NCBI GenBank assembly: GCA_024138025.1
Contig: JAMXBD010002774.1
Location: forward strand, 62,001-126,000
DNA: 64,000 nucleotides
Reading direction: 5' to 3'
Origin: Combretum micranthum
Lineage: Eukaryota; Streptophyta; Magnoliopsida; Myrtales; Combretaceae
The position numbers were made by a program, and so were the translations under genes. How positions within the stretch are numbered: position 1 is the first letter of the stretch; every line of letters starts with the position of its first letter. Below, in pieces: positions 12,547 through 24,077 of the stretch. The notes under the pieces were generated by a model. That model ran no database searches, had not been told where the DNA came from, and worked only from the letters and a program-made list of their open reading frames with translations.

Positions 12547-13377
12547 AAATTGTAGTGAGTTTTTCTTAAAACTTGAAAAAGAATAACTTTGCTTTTGTTA
12601 AATCATAGAATTTATATTTTATATAAAACCATTCTTAGGTGATAAAATCTCCTTTTTGTCAAGTATTATTGAAGCTTTAAAGATTTGAACAACAATCTTA
12701 ATGGGCATGATTATGAGAAATAGTAACAAGCAAAAATGACATAAATAATAAATAAAGTCAAGTATTGCGAGTCTTAACTTCTTCAAGGCTCCCGGGACTA
12801 AGAAGTAGACTAGTCCCAAAAGAAAGAAATAAAATAAAAGAGAAATTGTCTTGACTTGATGAGGACAAGTCTAAGACTAGAAACTAGTCTTAAAACAACA
12901 AGAATTAAATAAATTGCAATGAAATAATAAATAAATTACTTTGCATGATAATAAATAAATTGCAAGTGAGCTTATATGCTCTAAAGAATATATATATATA
13001 TGTAGATATATAATAATACTTAGTTAGATATAATAACAATAATAATATGAACAATGTAAAATAACAATATAAACATAAATAGATATTCATGAACAAGAAC
13101 AATACATCAACATAGTGTAGCTTCCATAACATTTAGTTTTTGGAAACGCACACTATAATCATGTAAAGTTACATGACATGAGAAGAACAATGTGTAAAGA
13201 AAAGTTTACCTAAAGAAGGTTTTTGAAGTATTATGTGGGAATGGGTTTTGTGTATGTTGAAGGTGGTTTGAGATAATTTTAAGATAGTTTGAGAGAGTGT
13301 TGAGAGGAAATTTTTGGAAAGTTTTGGTAGTAAATTTATGGATAGTAATTGTGTGAAATAAGTGACAAAGGAGGGGG

Positions 13378-13385
13378 TATTTATA
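13378..13385 (-). promoter_or_regulatory. TATA box of LTR Y
   Basis: Minus-strand TATAAATA, 728 bp from the sense start of Y, followed by CCCCCTCC. Confidence 0.65.
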
Positions 13386-14181
13386 GAAAATGATGAGTGA
13401 ATTTTTGTGTGATTTAAATTAAAGAAAAACAAAACAAAAATGTGAGAGAGATAAGGAGGTGGGGGGGGGGGGGGGAGGGGGAGGGAGGGAGGGAACGCTC
13501 GGCCACATGAAGAGAGAGGGGGAGAAAGATTTTTTTTTTTTTTTTGTATTTTTTTTATTAAATAAAGTAATAAGTAAGGTAGATGTGAAATAAAGTTATG
13601 AGAAATGTAATAGGTTATGGTGTTGTAAGAGTAGGTGTTAGAAAAAGTAGAGATAAAAGAATAGTGTAGAATAGTAATAAATAATGTAATGTAAAGTAGA
13701 TATGACTAATGAAGTATCAGTAGTAAGAAAATATGCGTATAATTACAATATCTGATATTTTTACTTACCGAAAAATTATAGAACTGATATTTTGATAACC
13801 TTATATTTTTACGAGTCTAATGGTATATTAAGAATATTTTTACTATTCCAAGCCCCGGGACACGTTTTTCAAGAACTGTATCCGTTCGGGTTCAAAACGA
13901 TTTGCGGTTTTACTAATATGATCTTTTTTAGCTTTCTTATGTAATTACGAACTATTATACATACTTATCTCTTACTTACTTTCTCAGAGTTGTTTATACG
14001 GGATTGCCGGACCTAAACCATAACATTAACTAAGGTTTTGTTGACTTTAGGGTTTCCGGTTGACTTTTTAATTAGGGTTAAGCTAAACAGTCACAAAACT
14101 TTGGGGTTTTACAGAAAGAAATAAATAAATTACTTTGCATGAAAGTAAATAAATTGCAAATGAGCTTATATGCTCTAAAGA

Positions 14182-14212
<31 letters not shown>

Positions 14213-14843
14213 GATACATAACAATACTTAATTAAAGATAAACAAAGTAAAGTAACAACATAAATAAATAAATAGATTTTCATAAACAAGAACAATACAT
14301 GAACATAGTGTAGCTTCCATAATATTTAGTTTTTGGAAACTCACACCATGGTCGTGTAAAGTTCTATAACATGAGAAGAAGAAATTTGTAAAGAAAGTTT
14401 ACCTAAAGAGGGTTTTTGGAGTAATGTAAAGTAGATATAACTAATAAAGTACCAGTAGTAAGAAAATATGCGTATAATTACGATATCTGGTATTTTTACT
14501 TACAAAACTGATATTTTTGAGAACCTTATATTTTTACGAGTCTAATGTCATATCCAAAATATTTTTACTATTCCAAGCCCCGGGACAGTTTTCAATAACT
14601 GTATCCGTTTGAGTTCAAAACGATTCGTGTTTGACTAATCTGATTATTTTAAGCTTCCTTATGTAATTACGAACTATTCTACATACTAATCTCTTACTTA
14701 CTTTCCTAGGGTTGCGAATACGGGATTGTCAAACTTTAAACTATTACATCTATCTAGGTTTTGTTGACTTTAGGGTTTCCAATTGACCTTTCGATTAGGG
14801 TTTAAGCTAAACCGATCATAAAACTTTGGGGGTTTACACACAG

Positions 14844-15250
14844 GCTAGAGAAATACATGTTTTATTTATGTGTGAGATGCTAGTCGAGCTCTCTTCAGGA
14901 CTCGACTTTATTCATCAGGACTCAGCTTCTTTGTGGCAATCTTTTGTCCAAAAATCAAGGCCACTGGATGAAACAATGCTCTTGTCGAGGGCTCGATGTT
15001 AGGGCTTAACTTTACTTCAGCTTCAAAACTTCTAAGTCTTTGATATACATTATCGCAGGGTGAGTTTTGGCCTCGACTTCAGGGTGTGACTTCACATTTT
15101 TATCCTCGATTTGATCTTTTCTTCATATTTTAGCCCTCGAAGATTGTGTTTTGCACTCGATAGAAGTCAGATCTTTCTACAGATGTTGTTTTGCCCAAAA
15201 TCTGATCTAAAACTTCTTTGTTTCTACACTTCTTCAACTTAAGAGCTGAA
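14844..15250 (-). mobile_element. Athila-like 5' LTR, U3 part, continued after solo LTR X
   Basis: This directly follows the X target duplication, so before X inserted it was joined to 4176. It is richer in G+C than its surroundings and carries repeated CTCGACTT and CCTCGA words. It ends somewhere near the run of A at 15250-15259. The far boundary is not fixed, because the matching LTR is outside the window. Confidence 0.4.
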
Positions 15251-16257
15251 AAAAAAAACAATTAAGCCATAAAAGCATATTTTCATCGGAAATTCAATTA
15301 AAAATGCATTAGAAATATGGCCAAAATCCTATGAAAATAATAGAGTAAAAAGCATTTATCAATAGTAAATTTATATATTTAAATTTATAATATTATACAT
15401 TAATTTATATAAAAAACCATAATTAATTATTGATTAGATTCCATATTGATCTTTTTAAATGATTACAACATTGTTAGGAATAAAAAAAAATTAATGAAGG
15501 ACATATTTTATAGAGAGAAAGAAATGAGTTGCTTTCTCAAGTTTTCTACATGGGACACAAATGCATTTAGAGTTATCCTTGTCCCTTCTTTGTCCTACAT
15601 TGCTTATTTGAGAAGAGAACTTGTGCTTTGCCCCTACAAAAGATGCACTCTCCTAAGTTTACATCAAGTTAGTTTCATGCCTTCTGTGTGGTGCTATTGT
15701 TTCAATCATTTAAGTTGGAACATTAGCTAGTCATGAAGTTTTTATTTTGAATGTTTTCATGTGGGAAATTCTTTATCTTTGTGCAAGTATAAAATTATTT
15801 TGCACTAGTTCTACAGTGCTAATATAACACTTTATCTTCTATGCATCATTTATAAAATAGATTCATGGGTTTTTTAAAAGAAAAGCTCACGTCTTTAGAG
15901 CCATTAATTTTTAGCTGTGCACGTGAGCATGCTTGGTTTTAAATGAGCAAAATCTATTTTTTGTTAAAGCTCTAACTACGAGTCTAGCTTGGTTTAGGTT
16001 TTTCTTATCAAATTGAGGCCTAAGCATGTATTTTTTAGACTTGGTATTAGTTCGTGTCAACTCAATCTAGATAAATTTTTAACGAGTCAAGTCATTTGCA
16101 CCCCAATCAGGGATACATTAGTTATAATAACAACAATTGAGCAATCATATGATTTATACACAATTATAAGATCACATACATATAGCCCAAAGGGGGTTGT
16201 TGGGTTATTTTATAAATAATTTGGGTGGGCTTATGATATAATAATTGTGCAATGCAA
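15251..16257. other. No gene recognised; AT-rich sequence
   Basis: AT-rich with a 94-codon plus-strand frame at 15446-15730 that looks like no protein family. The text around 15590-15660 (a CCTACATTG word, then CCCCTACAAAAG and GCACTC) recalls promoter zones of plant LTRs, but no ends or duplication could be found. Confidence 0.4.
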
Positions 16258-16262
16258 TTATC

Positions 16263-19200
16263 TGTAAACCCCCATATTTTAAGATAATTATAAGTAAACC
16301 CTAAGAACCGAAAGTCAAGTCGAAACCTTAAAGTTAACATAGTTCTATATTAAGTCTAGTGAATTTAGATTTGGTAATCCTGCATGCTAAACCCAAAAAG
16401 AATAAAAATGAGATAATTTTGAATTATAGTCTGTAATAATATAAGAAAGCTTAAAAAGATCATATTCGTCAAAATTTATTTTGTTTCGGACCCGAATGGA
16501 ATCATTTCTAAAATTAGGTTCTCGACAAGTAAAATAGTGAAAATATTCTGATAACACCATTAGATTCAAAATAACATAAATATTCTGAAAATATTAGTTT
16601 TAAAATTTTTCGGTAACTAAAAATATCAGATATAGCTCGTTTATGTGTATTTTTTTTTTACTACTGCTAATCTATTAATCTTGTTTACTATTCATGGTAC
16701 TATTTTTACTATTCATTACTATCCATTTACCTCTACTTTTTCTCACAACCTATTTTTTACAATCTATAAACCTATTCTTACAATTTCTTTTTCCCATAAA
16801 AACTTTACTACATATTACTAAACTTCTTTTATACTTTTCTTCAAAAATTAATTTTTAATCACTCCTCTCTCCCTCTTCATCATGTGGCTAGCGCCACCCT
16901 CTCTCACTCTTCCTCAATTATTTTTCTTTTTTAATTTATTTAATTATATCTAATTTAAACTCTAAAACTCTATAAATATACCCTCTCCTTTCACTTCTTT
17001 CACACATCTCATTCACTACTAAAACTCTCCCAATCTACAAAATTTCTCTCTACAACTTTCTTTTATTCTTCCATAACCAATAGGTAAAAGTTCTAAGTAT
17101 TCTTTATGTTCATGTAACTTAATATGACCATAGTGTATATTTTTTAAACCCATGAGTATTAAGAAAGCAATAATATATTCATGTTTTGTTCTTGTTCATG
17201 TAAAATTTTTATCGTTATAATGTTATGCTCTATTTTTTTGCTTCTAATCTAACTACTATATATATATATATATATTCTTAGAGCCTAAAAGCTCACTAAC
17301 CTAACATTTTATTATGATGCATCTTATCATGCTCTTATTATTATGCTTTTACTTTTCTTTTCTTTTGGAAACTTGTTCATTCTAAATTCCGGAAAGCCTT
17401 GATGTAAGTTAAGGCTCCCAATACTTGATCTTACATATATATACTTATTTGATTCTTATATCTCTTTCTTTCTTTATATGAGTTATTCTTATCTTTAACA
17501 TAGCTACATAATCATATTCATGCATGACCATAATGATGTTGTCTCAATAAAATTTCTCCAATGAATAAAACGGAGTTCTTTCTTTAATAAAGAAAATAAA
17601 ACTAAAATCTTAAAAAAAAAAAAACAATGTTAGCACCTAGGAAAAAGTTTCCATTTAAAATTTAGGATTATAATTCAATAATATCATTTTCAAACATTTA
17701 AATAAGTTCATCATAGACTTTTAAGTGTTAATGTTATGTAAAGATTTTTCCAAAACATAGTTATAAAGTTCTTTTACTCTCTTTTTCAAAGCACTAAAAT
17801 AAATTTATTATTAAGCCTTAAGGTTGATAATTCTTTGTTATACAAGTTTTTCTTAAAAACTTATTAAAAACTCATACCAATACTCTAACAAACACTAAGA
17901 ACTAGACAAATTTTAAGTCAAGATAAAATCAATTCACTAGTTAATAAAACACTTAGAAAAGTAATATTGTTAAACAACCTAGAGTAACAAATTTCAAAAT
18001 ATAAAAGCTTATTTTTATAAAGTCTACGAAGCAGAAAAATGGTAATTATGATATAAAAAGTACTCATACAAAAACTAAAAATCTTAGTTTTCATTTCAAC
18101 AACTTACAAATGAAACTTGTAGATTCAGTCTTTAAATTTCTAAAAGAGATTGTTTCATGAAAAATGATAGGTTAGATAGCAACACTTGAATGTAATGTGA
18201 GTCTATATACGTATAAAAATATTTTTTAACTATATAAATATCTATATGCTTGCATGGATTTTTATTTGATAAAAAGCTTGGAAAATTATATTTTTATGGG
18301 CTGAGAATTTCGTATTAGTTTTGTATTGAACCTTTTTGTAACCTAAATGACATTTTATGATAAAAATAACCTTTAAAATATATAGATCTTTTAGTAGGTA
18401 GAAAACGACATATAATATGTGAAATTTGAGTTAAAATGAGCAAGTTATGACCATTTTAAGTTAGAATTTCTTATCATCTGAATTTCGACAAACATAGTAA
18501 AATGGAATTTGAAAATTTAAGTAGAATTTGAATGAAATACTGATTTTGGATATTTCTTTTGTCTAGGTGATGAGGACCAAGACGTTCTCTTCTCGAGGAT
18601 TACTTCGACTCATAGAGATCGCCATGGCTGAATGAGTTTTCCTTTTACGTTTTATGTATCTGCGCATGTACTTGTAAAGTAAGGCACTAGAATTTAGGAA
18701 AAAGAAAATTGGTATGCATGTGAGATTATCATGGGAATTATGTATGTGATTTATTATGTGTGATTAATAAACGATAAGTATACTAGAACTCGATTGGTTG
18801 ATTAATATAAATTGTTTCTATGTATTATGCTATGTATGCAAATATCGATTGATCGCTTTAAATGAGATTAATTGTGGATCGAAAATTCCTTATAACTAAA
18901 TTGATCACATATCACTTAGAATATTATGTTCGCATTTTGCTACCACTTCTCAGCGTAGGATCGGAAAGGTAAGTTGCCTAGCTACGTTTTGAGGAATTAG
19001 AACGTTCAAAGAATACAACCTCATGGTGTAGCCGAGCTGCATCAATCGCTTTAGGGTAAGAAAAGCCTAGGGACTAGAAGTACGTTGTTTGGAATCCCAA
19101 GTCATGCATGCAAAGGTCGTTGGACCCATTCAAAGCATTCCCTAACCTCGAATGGAGGGCGTAAATCCATTCTACATATGAATCTGGATAATCATATGTA

Positions 19201-19748
19201 TTTATTTGATCATATGATTGTTTTATTTCATATGCTTACTAATGGAATTGTTTTATTGTTTTGTTATGAGTACTTTTGCATAAGAAATATCTCACTAAGC
19301 TAGTCATGCTCCTCCCCCAACAGATTTTTAGTGATTACAGGATCATTATTTTTGCATCTGAGACCACCTTATCTATCTGGGTATGATTTATGCTTTTGGG
19401 AAGCTTTCAGGGGATTCTATTTGAAGACTTTAGAGTAGATTTCTTTAAAATATTTTAGTTATAGTTATTTGTTAAGTAAGACTATGATATTTTGAAAATT
19501 ATTGGGGAATGCCCCTTATGATATTATAAGACTATTGACCTTTAAGTTATGAATACGATGTTTAAGTATTTTCTTGTTGCTATAATTTTTACTATCTTAA
19601 AAACATATCCGCCTGTGTCTCCTGTTGTTGTGAAAGTATGCCTTGAATATGGTGTCAAAGGTTTTGCATGACTAAGGTACGTCATTCCTAAGCTTTAATA
19701 TCATATGCAGCGAACTATCACGTTTGGGGTACCATTTGAGATGTGACA
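16263..19748 (+). mobile_element. Solo LTR S (Tekay-like)
   Basis: Begins TGTAAACCCCC and ends GAGATGTGACA. A perfect 5 bp duplication TTATC flanks it (16258-16262 and 19749-19753). Its 3486 bp hold no coding region. TATAAATA is at 16971-16978 (708 bp in), then a pyrimidine-rich leader and a donor-like AG|GTAAAA at 17094. A weaker copy of the shared inverted repeat is at 18431-18459 and the GGGCGTAAATCC motif at 19157-19168. The sequence is clearly diverged from Z, so it is a different or older member. Confidence 0.92.
16971..16978 (+). promoter_or_regulatory. TATA box of LTR S
   Basis: TATAAATA at the same distance from the LTR start as in Z. Confidence 0.65.
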
Positions 19749-19753
19749 TTATC

Positions 19754-20216
19754 ATAAAATATAAAGTTCAAATACTATGATCTAATAAAATTATGAACTT
19801 TAATGCATTATATAAAGTATGGAATATTATGCTTAGAGACCAAACATATTGTTTTTTATTTTATAATGTGTAAGCTTCTTATTTTATGATAAACTAAATA
19901 GGAAATGATAAATATAAACTTATATATATATATATATATATGATCGTCATCCCCAAGTCATATATATCACATTACTCATTTGATATCCCATCATCCGGGG
20001 GGAAAGGGGAGAGAGAGAGAGAGAAAGCACCTCAAGGTTGCATATTGACTTTGAAGGCAGCATCATCCAAATCAAAAAAGAATTTTGTTTGTCTTCCATA
20101 TCATGGATTTAGGTATGTTTTCCTAGTTCCTTTTATTTATTTGTACCTTAATCTTGCACGCATGTTTTTCAATTTAGAGATTTAAGATTTAATCACAGTA
20201 TTCACAATAATAATAG

Positions 20217-20252
<36 letters not shown>

Positions 20253-21170
20253 TATTTAAAAAGAATCTATCTTATGGTTCAATTTTTAAAAATACGTTCA
20301 TTAAAGTTGAATTAAATGAAATATATTTTGTTACTACTCATGGCTTTATATATGTTAAAACTAAAATACTAACCCACCAAAGGACAAAATGTTAAAATCA
20401 TAATGGAAAATAAAATGAAATATGAAACTAATTAAATAAATCAGTCAAAGGAAGTAAGAGGCAAAATCCTACTCAACCAAATTTTACGATCGATGACTAT
20501 AAGTGAGATGACAAATGGATCTAATCAAGTTGTTTGAAAGCCAGTTGATAATGGAAATCTACATTGGTTATAACTTGTGCATTTTAGATGATGAAAATGT
20601 TGAGATATGTGCACATGTTATGTCAACTCCATCTGAATCAACATTATAAAACAATATTGTATTAAGATATTCTCGTAATCGTATGCAATATTGACATTCC
20701 CAAACCATTGTAAAACAACATCGATCAAAATCACATGACATCGTTATTATTGTATTGGACAAAGTATAGATAGACCTTTACGAATGACAACAATTGGATG
20801 CTGATGTCATTATCAGACATTTATTTTTCACACATGCATATAGTTTGAAATTCTCCAACTCAAAAAATTTGACAAAACATTAATTACTTGCTCCATTGAT
20901 ACTTGTTAAGAAGTTAAATGGAAGAAACTTTTTCATATTTATCAAACCCCATAATGAGTGAAAAAAAAAAAGTTTCTTTTCTTTAAATACTTAACAAGTA
21001 TTTTGAAGCATCCATTAACCAAACAAATACCATAAAAATTACTTATTTTTTAATTCTCCTGCCATGGAAGAAAACCCTTCTCTTCTTTCTCAACCCAAAC
21101 TTTGTAATAGAAAAACTGGGACTATCACAGTCATCAATACCATACCAAGCCTTAGGTGGTATAGACTTCC
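19754..21170. other. Intergenic sequence 3' of the ATS3-like gene; two microsatellites
   Basis: AT-rich. It holds a TA dinucleotide run at about 19919-19941 and a TAA trinucleotide run at 20221-20250. A 64-codon minus-strand frame at 20568-20762 has no recognisable family. The 3' untranslated region of the ATS3-like gene should lie just left of 21171. Confidence 0.5.
20221..20250. repeat. TAA trinucleotide microsatellite
   Basis: Ten uninterrupted TAA units, with further ATA/TAA units just upstream. Confidence 0.95.
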
Positions 21171-24025
21171 TTATGTATACTTTATTGAGCTGAGTTTATC
21201 TTTCGACTCATCTGTTAATTGAACTTGGACGGTACCCACTCTCCAATCATCTTTTTCCTCCATCAACTTAAAATAGATATAGCATATTTGTGTATCGACG
21301 CATACGGTTTTCACCCGATACTGATCAACAGTGCAAGCCTGGAATGGTTCGATGGATGTCTTATTTTGGATATCTATTGCAAATGGTTGAATCCTTCTTG
21401 TAAATTTAGAGTTGAGGGGACTAACAACGACATCATTTCCAGCTTGATCTCCGAATCTTATGTCAACGGGATGAGTAGTTGCAGACTCCTTAGGACATGA
21501 TGTTTCGACCGTTACAACGTAATGACAGTCTAACTGCATATATTAAAAGAGAAGATTAAAATTACTATGGCATCATATCATATTATTGATAGAAACTTCT
21601 ATCGTGCCATTATGAACAGTACTACCACTAACTTCACTAACGTTATAATTAAATTAATTATTAAAAAATTAACGTAAAAAATTTAATGATTTCCACTGAC
21701 CCATTCATACGTAATAATAGTGTTGCGGGGAGGGGGTGGGGGTGGGGTGGGGTGGGGCGGGGGCTGCGGAGGAAGAAGAAAAAGAACCAATTACCATACC
21801 TGGCCAAAATAACTGAGTCACAAAATTCATATTAAGAGAAAATATATGTGTCTTTCTCCAAAGCAAAACAGAAGGTTAAAATGTCCAGCGTATGAGTGGT
21901 CTTTCTTATATTAACTCATTATGACTCCTAAATTGTGATATTACAGAGTTACGGAATTGGATGGAAAACAAATAGCCTAAAGGTGAATATAGCACGATCG
22001 AATTAGCTTCTTTCCATTTTCTATATATCGGTAAAAATATTAACCATCTTTGGAAACAAAGAACTCATAAATAATATTAAACATTTATATTACGTTTGAA
22101 TAATTTAAATTGAATGGAATGATTGGTATCAAAGAAATGAAATGAAATGAAATAAATTAGAATCAAAAAAATGAAATGGAATAAGAAATCTATTCTTATG
22201 TCTTATATAAACACAGAATAAAATAGAAATGAATGAGTATCTAATAGAGTTTGCTAAAAATACCATTAACAATATATAACATAATAATCTTACACAAATA
22301 AAAAAGTAATTAAAGTAAAAAGTAATAATGTGAGGAGGAAAAGGATTGTGATTCCATCTTTTTGAAGATTGAATCAAATTTTTCTTTCAAATCAAAATCA
22401 TTGTTTCTAAAAAATCGCGATAATAATGCTTTCAAATATGAGAAAATGAATGAAACTCATTTGTTGAAGAGAAAAGATAGCCTATCAGTGGTAGATGGCA
22501 TTGAAAGAAATAGCAAAAATTCAATACAAGTTGTTTCTTTCATATCAGCAAATATAATAAATAGTATTAAGACGATAGTAAAAATAATAAAAAAATTTAT
22601 AAAATATTAAACTGACCACTTTAAAATTCTAGTATCAAATTAAATTTTTATGAAATATTTAGTTATCAAATTTCACGTTTCCCCAAACATTCATGGCCTC
22701 CCACATGCAAAAGTAATAATACATCTTTTTTATGTATATTTTTAATCATTTAAAACTCATTCCCTTATTTGTATTATTTTATATAATATCAACCTTTTTT
22801 TAACCAGCTTAATCTTTTATTTATATTTTAGGTGATCCTTTTATCATCTACATTATTGGTGTGATAAGATAGATAAATTAAAGCGTATTTAGAGTATATG
22901 TAACGGCTAAACTTTAACGACCGTATGCCTGACATAATTTAAATTGCATCAAACCCAATCATATCTTTTTCTTACCATTAGTAAAAGAGAAGGAAAAAAA
23001 ATAATCTTTTCTTATATTTTATCTCCAACTATCATATACTACTCTATATAGGCTTTAAATACAAACATATAGACTGCTTAGTGTAAGGCGTTTTACACGA
23101 TTTCAAATATCTAAGAATTCTTTTCTTTTTTTTTTTTTTTTTGGCCGATGAATATATAAGACTTCTATATATACATTTTTAATTAATATATTATGGTTTA
23201 TCCTTAAAAAAAGAATCTATTAAGAATGAGATACGGTCCTAAATCATATTCATTGATTCAAATAAGTTGGCAAACCTAAGACTATATATTTAAATATAAG
23301 TTTAAGAATTCTAATAAAATGTAAAATCATTTTTTCGTAGCAATATGGAACTTGTTTTTAAATTGTAATGTTTTTGTTTTTTTTTTTCCCATTTTAGTTT
23401 CTAAAAGTATTTTGTATTACCATAATACACTTATAGGTGGATATATTAGTGTATAAATAAGTGCTTATCATAATCCAAAACATTTTTTTTTTTTTTGTGA
23501 GCTAAAGATTATAATACTTTTAAGCTCAATTTTTATTTAAGTTTAAACTTATCTAATTTAAATCATTTTTTTTGTTTTAATTTTTTAATTCTATCTTTAA
23601 AAGAAAGATCAAATATGGTCAGTTTGGACTTATGATTGAGTCAAGTTTAAGGTACTAATAAATTTACTCGAAAAATTAGAAAATTAAGATATAAACGATA
23701 ATTGTAAAGCGGTTATAAAATATTATAAATCTTAAATATGTATGATTTTATGAATTAAATAAAAAAAATATAATATGCCACAATTATATGAATGCTGAAT
23801 GGACATTTATGTCATCTTGTAAATAAAGATCCTAAGCTTTCAAAATATAAAGGTAAAATATCATGGATATTTAATAAAGAAAAATGAAAAAAAGGTTTTC
23901 GGGGAGCAAGTAATGCTTACCAGGTGTGCCGGATCAGTTTGGCACTCAGCGAGTACCACGAGCACAAGGAAGTAGCATCCCAAGAGCCATGAGTGACTTC
24001 CATTCTTGACACTACTAGTTCCCAT
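21171..24025 (-). CDS. ATS3-like secreted protein with PLAT/LH2-type domain (two exons)
   Basis: Exon 1 is 24025-23921 (35 codons) and exon 2 is 21533-21171 (120 codons plus TAA). The join uses a good donor (CTG|GTAAGC) and acceptor (TGCAG|TTA), both in phase 0, giving about 155 residues. Residues 1 to about 29 form a signal peptide: charged start, then a hydrophobic stretch LLGCYFLVLVVLAEC. Exon 2 matches the plant ATS3 (embryo-specific protein 3) pattern: C-YVVTVETSC, FGDQAGNDVVV, a Cys in QACTVDQY, a Cys in VKTVC, then ICYIYF and a Trp in DDWRVG. Family members are secreted or cell-wall-associated and often seed-expressed; the biochemical role is not established. An upstream in-frame ATG at 24070 is unlikely to be used because the TATA box abuts it. 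The family and the gene model come from pattern reading only, and an extra small exon cannot be excluded. Confidence 0.72.
21534..23920 (-). other. Intron of the ATS3-like gene
   Basis: A 2387 bp AT-rich intron bounded by GT (23920) and AG (21534). It holds a G-rich tract at 21725-21768 and long T runs near 23130 and 23485. I see no inserted element with clear ends. Confidence 0.6.
21725..21768 (+). repeat. G-rich tract with quadruplex potential in the intron
   Basis: At least seven runs of four or more G separated by one to three bases on the plus strand, so C-rich in the transcript. It is sharply different from the AT-rich flanks. Confidence 0.8.
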
Positions 24026-24070
24026 TTTCCTTACTGAACTCGACAAGGATCCATGTCCGTTTAACTTCAT

Positions 24071-24077
24071 TTATATA
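24071..24077 (-). promoter_or_regulatory. TATA box of the ATS3-like gene
   Basis: Minus-strand TATATAA lies immediately before the first in-frame ATG (24070). With usual plant spacing, transcription would start about 24040-24050, between that ATG and the one at 24025. This argues for 24025, which also has A at -3 and G at +4. Confidence 0.6.

Larger units (their letters stand above)
6538..14113 (-). mobile_element. Solo LTR Y (same superfamily), nested in X and split by Z
   Basis: Begins TGTCACACC and ends GGTTTTACA on the plus strand. The target duplication GAAAG is at 6533-6537 and 14114-14118. Y's own sequence (6538-7544 and 11236-14113, about 3.9 kb) is longer than its relatives because of an internal 383 bp tandem duplication. 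In sense orientation it has a TATAAATA box about 0.73 kb from its start (13385-13378), then a donor-like AG|GTAAAC at 13209, and the shared inverted repeat at 11487-11515. A G-rich tract with 15 consecutive G lies at 13461-13475, upstream of the TATA box. X carries a near copy of the sequence around Y's left part, showing they are related families. Confidence 0.9.
4177..14838 (-). mobile_element. Solo LTR X (Tekay-like gypsy family), split by nested LTRs Y and Z
   Basis: Plus-strand reading begins TGTCACG and ends GGTTTACA, so the sense LTR (minus strand) begins TGTAAACC and ends CGTGACA. A perfect 5 bp duplication, CACAG, flanks it (4172-4176 and 14839-14843). X's own sequence is 4177-6537 plus 14119-14838, about 3.1 kb. 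It is shorter than its relatives because the part that carries the TATA box in them is missing near 14425: the splice-donor-like site at 14402 is followed almost at once by far-upstream U3 sequence. No internal coding region is present, so this is the product of LTR-LTR recombination. It holds the shared inverted repeat at 5449-5477. Confidence 0.9.

Noticed and set aside
13169..13432. 87-codon minus-strand ORF in LTR Y
   Set aside because: It covers the TATA box and leader of the LTR; composition is that of a pyrimidine-rich leader.
15446..15730. 94-codon plus-strand ORF
   Set aside because: No family resemblance, no promoter or partner exon seen; the text looks more like LTR promoter sequence.
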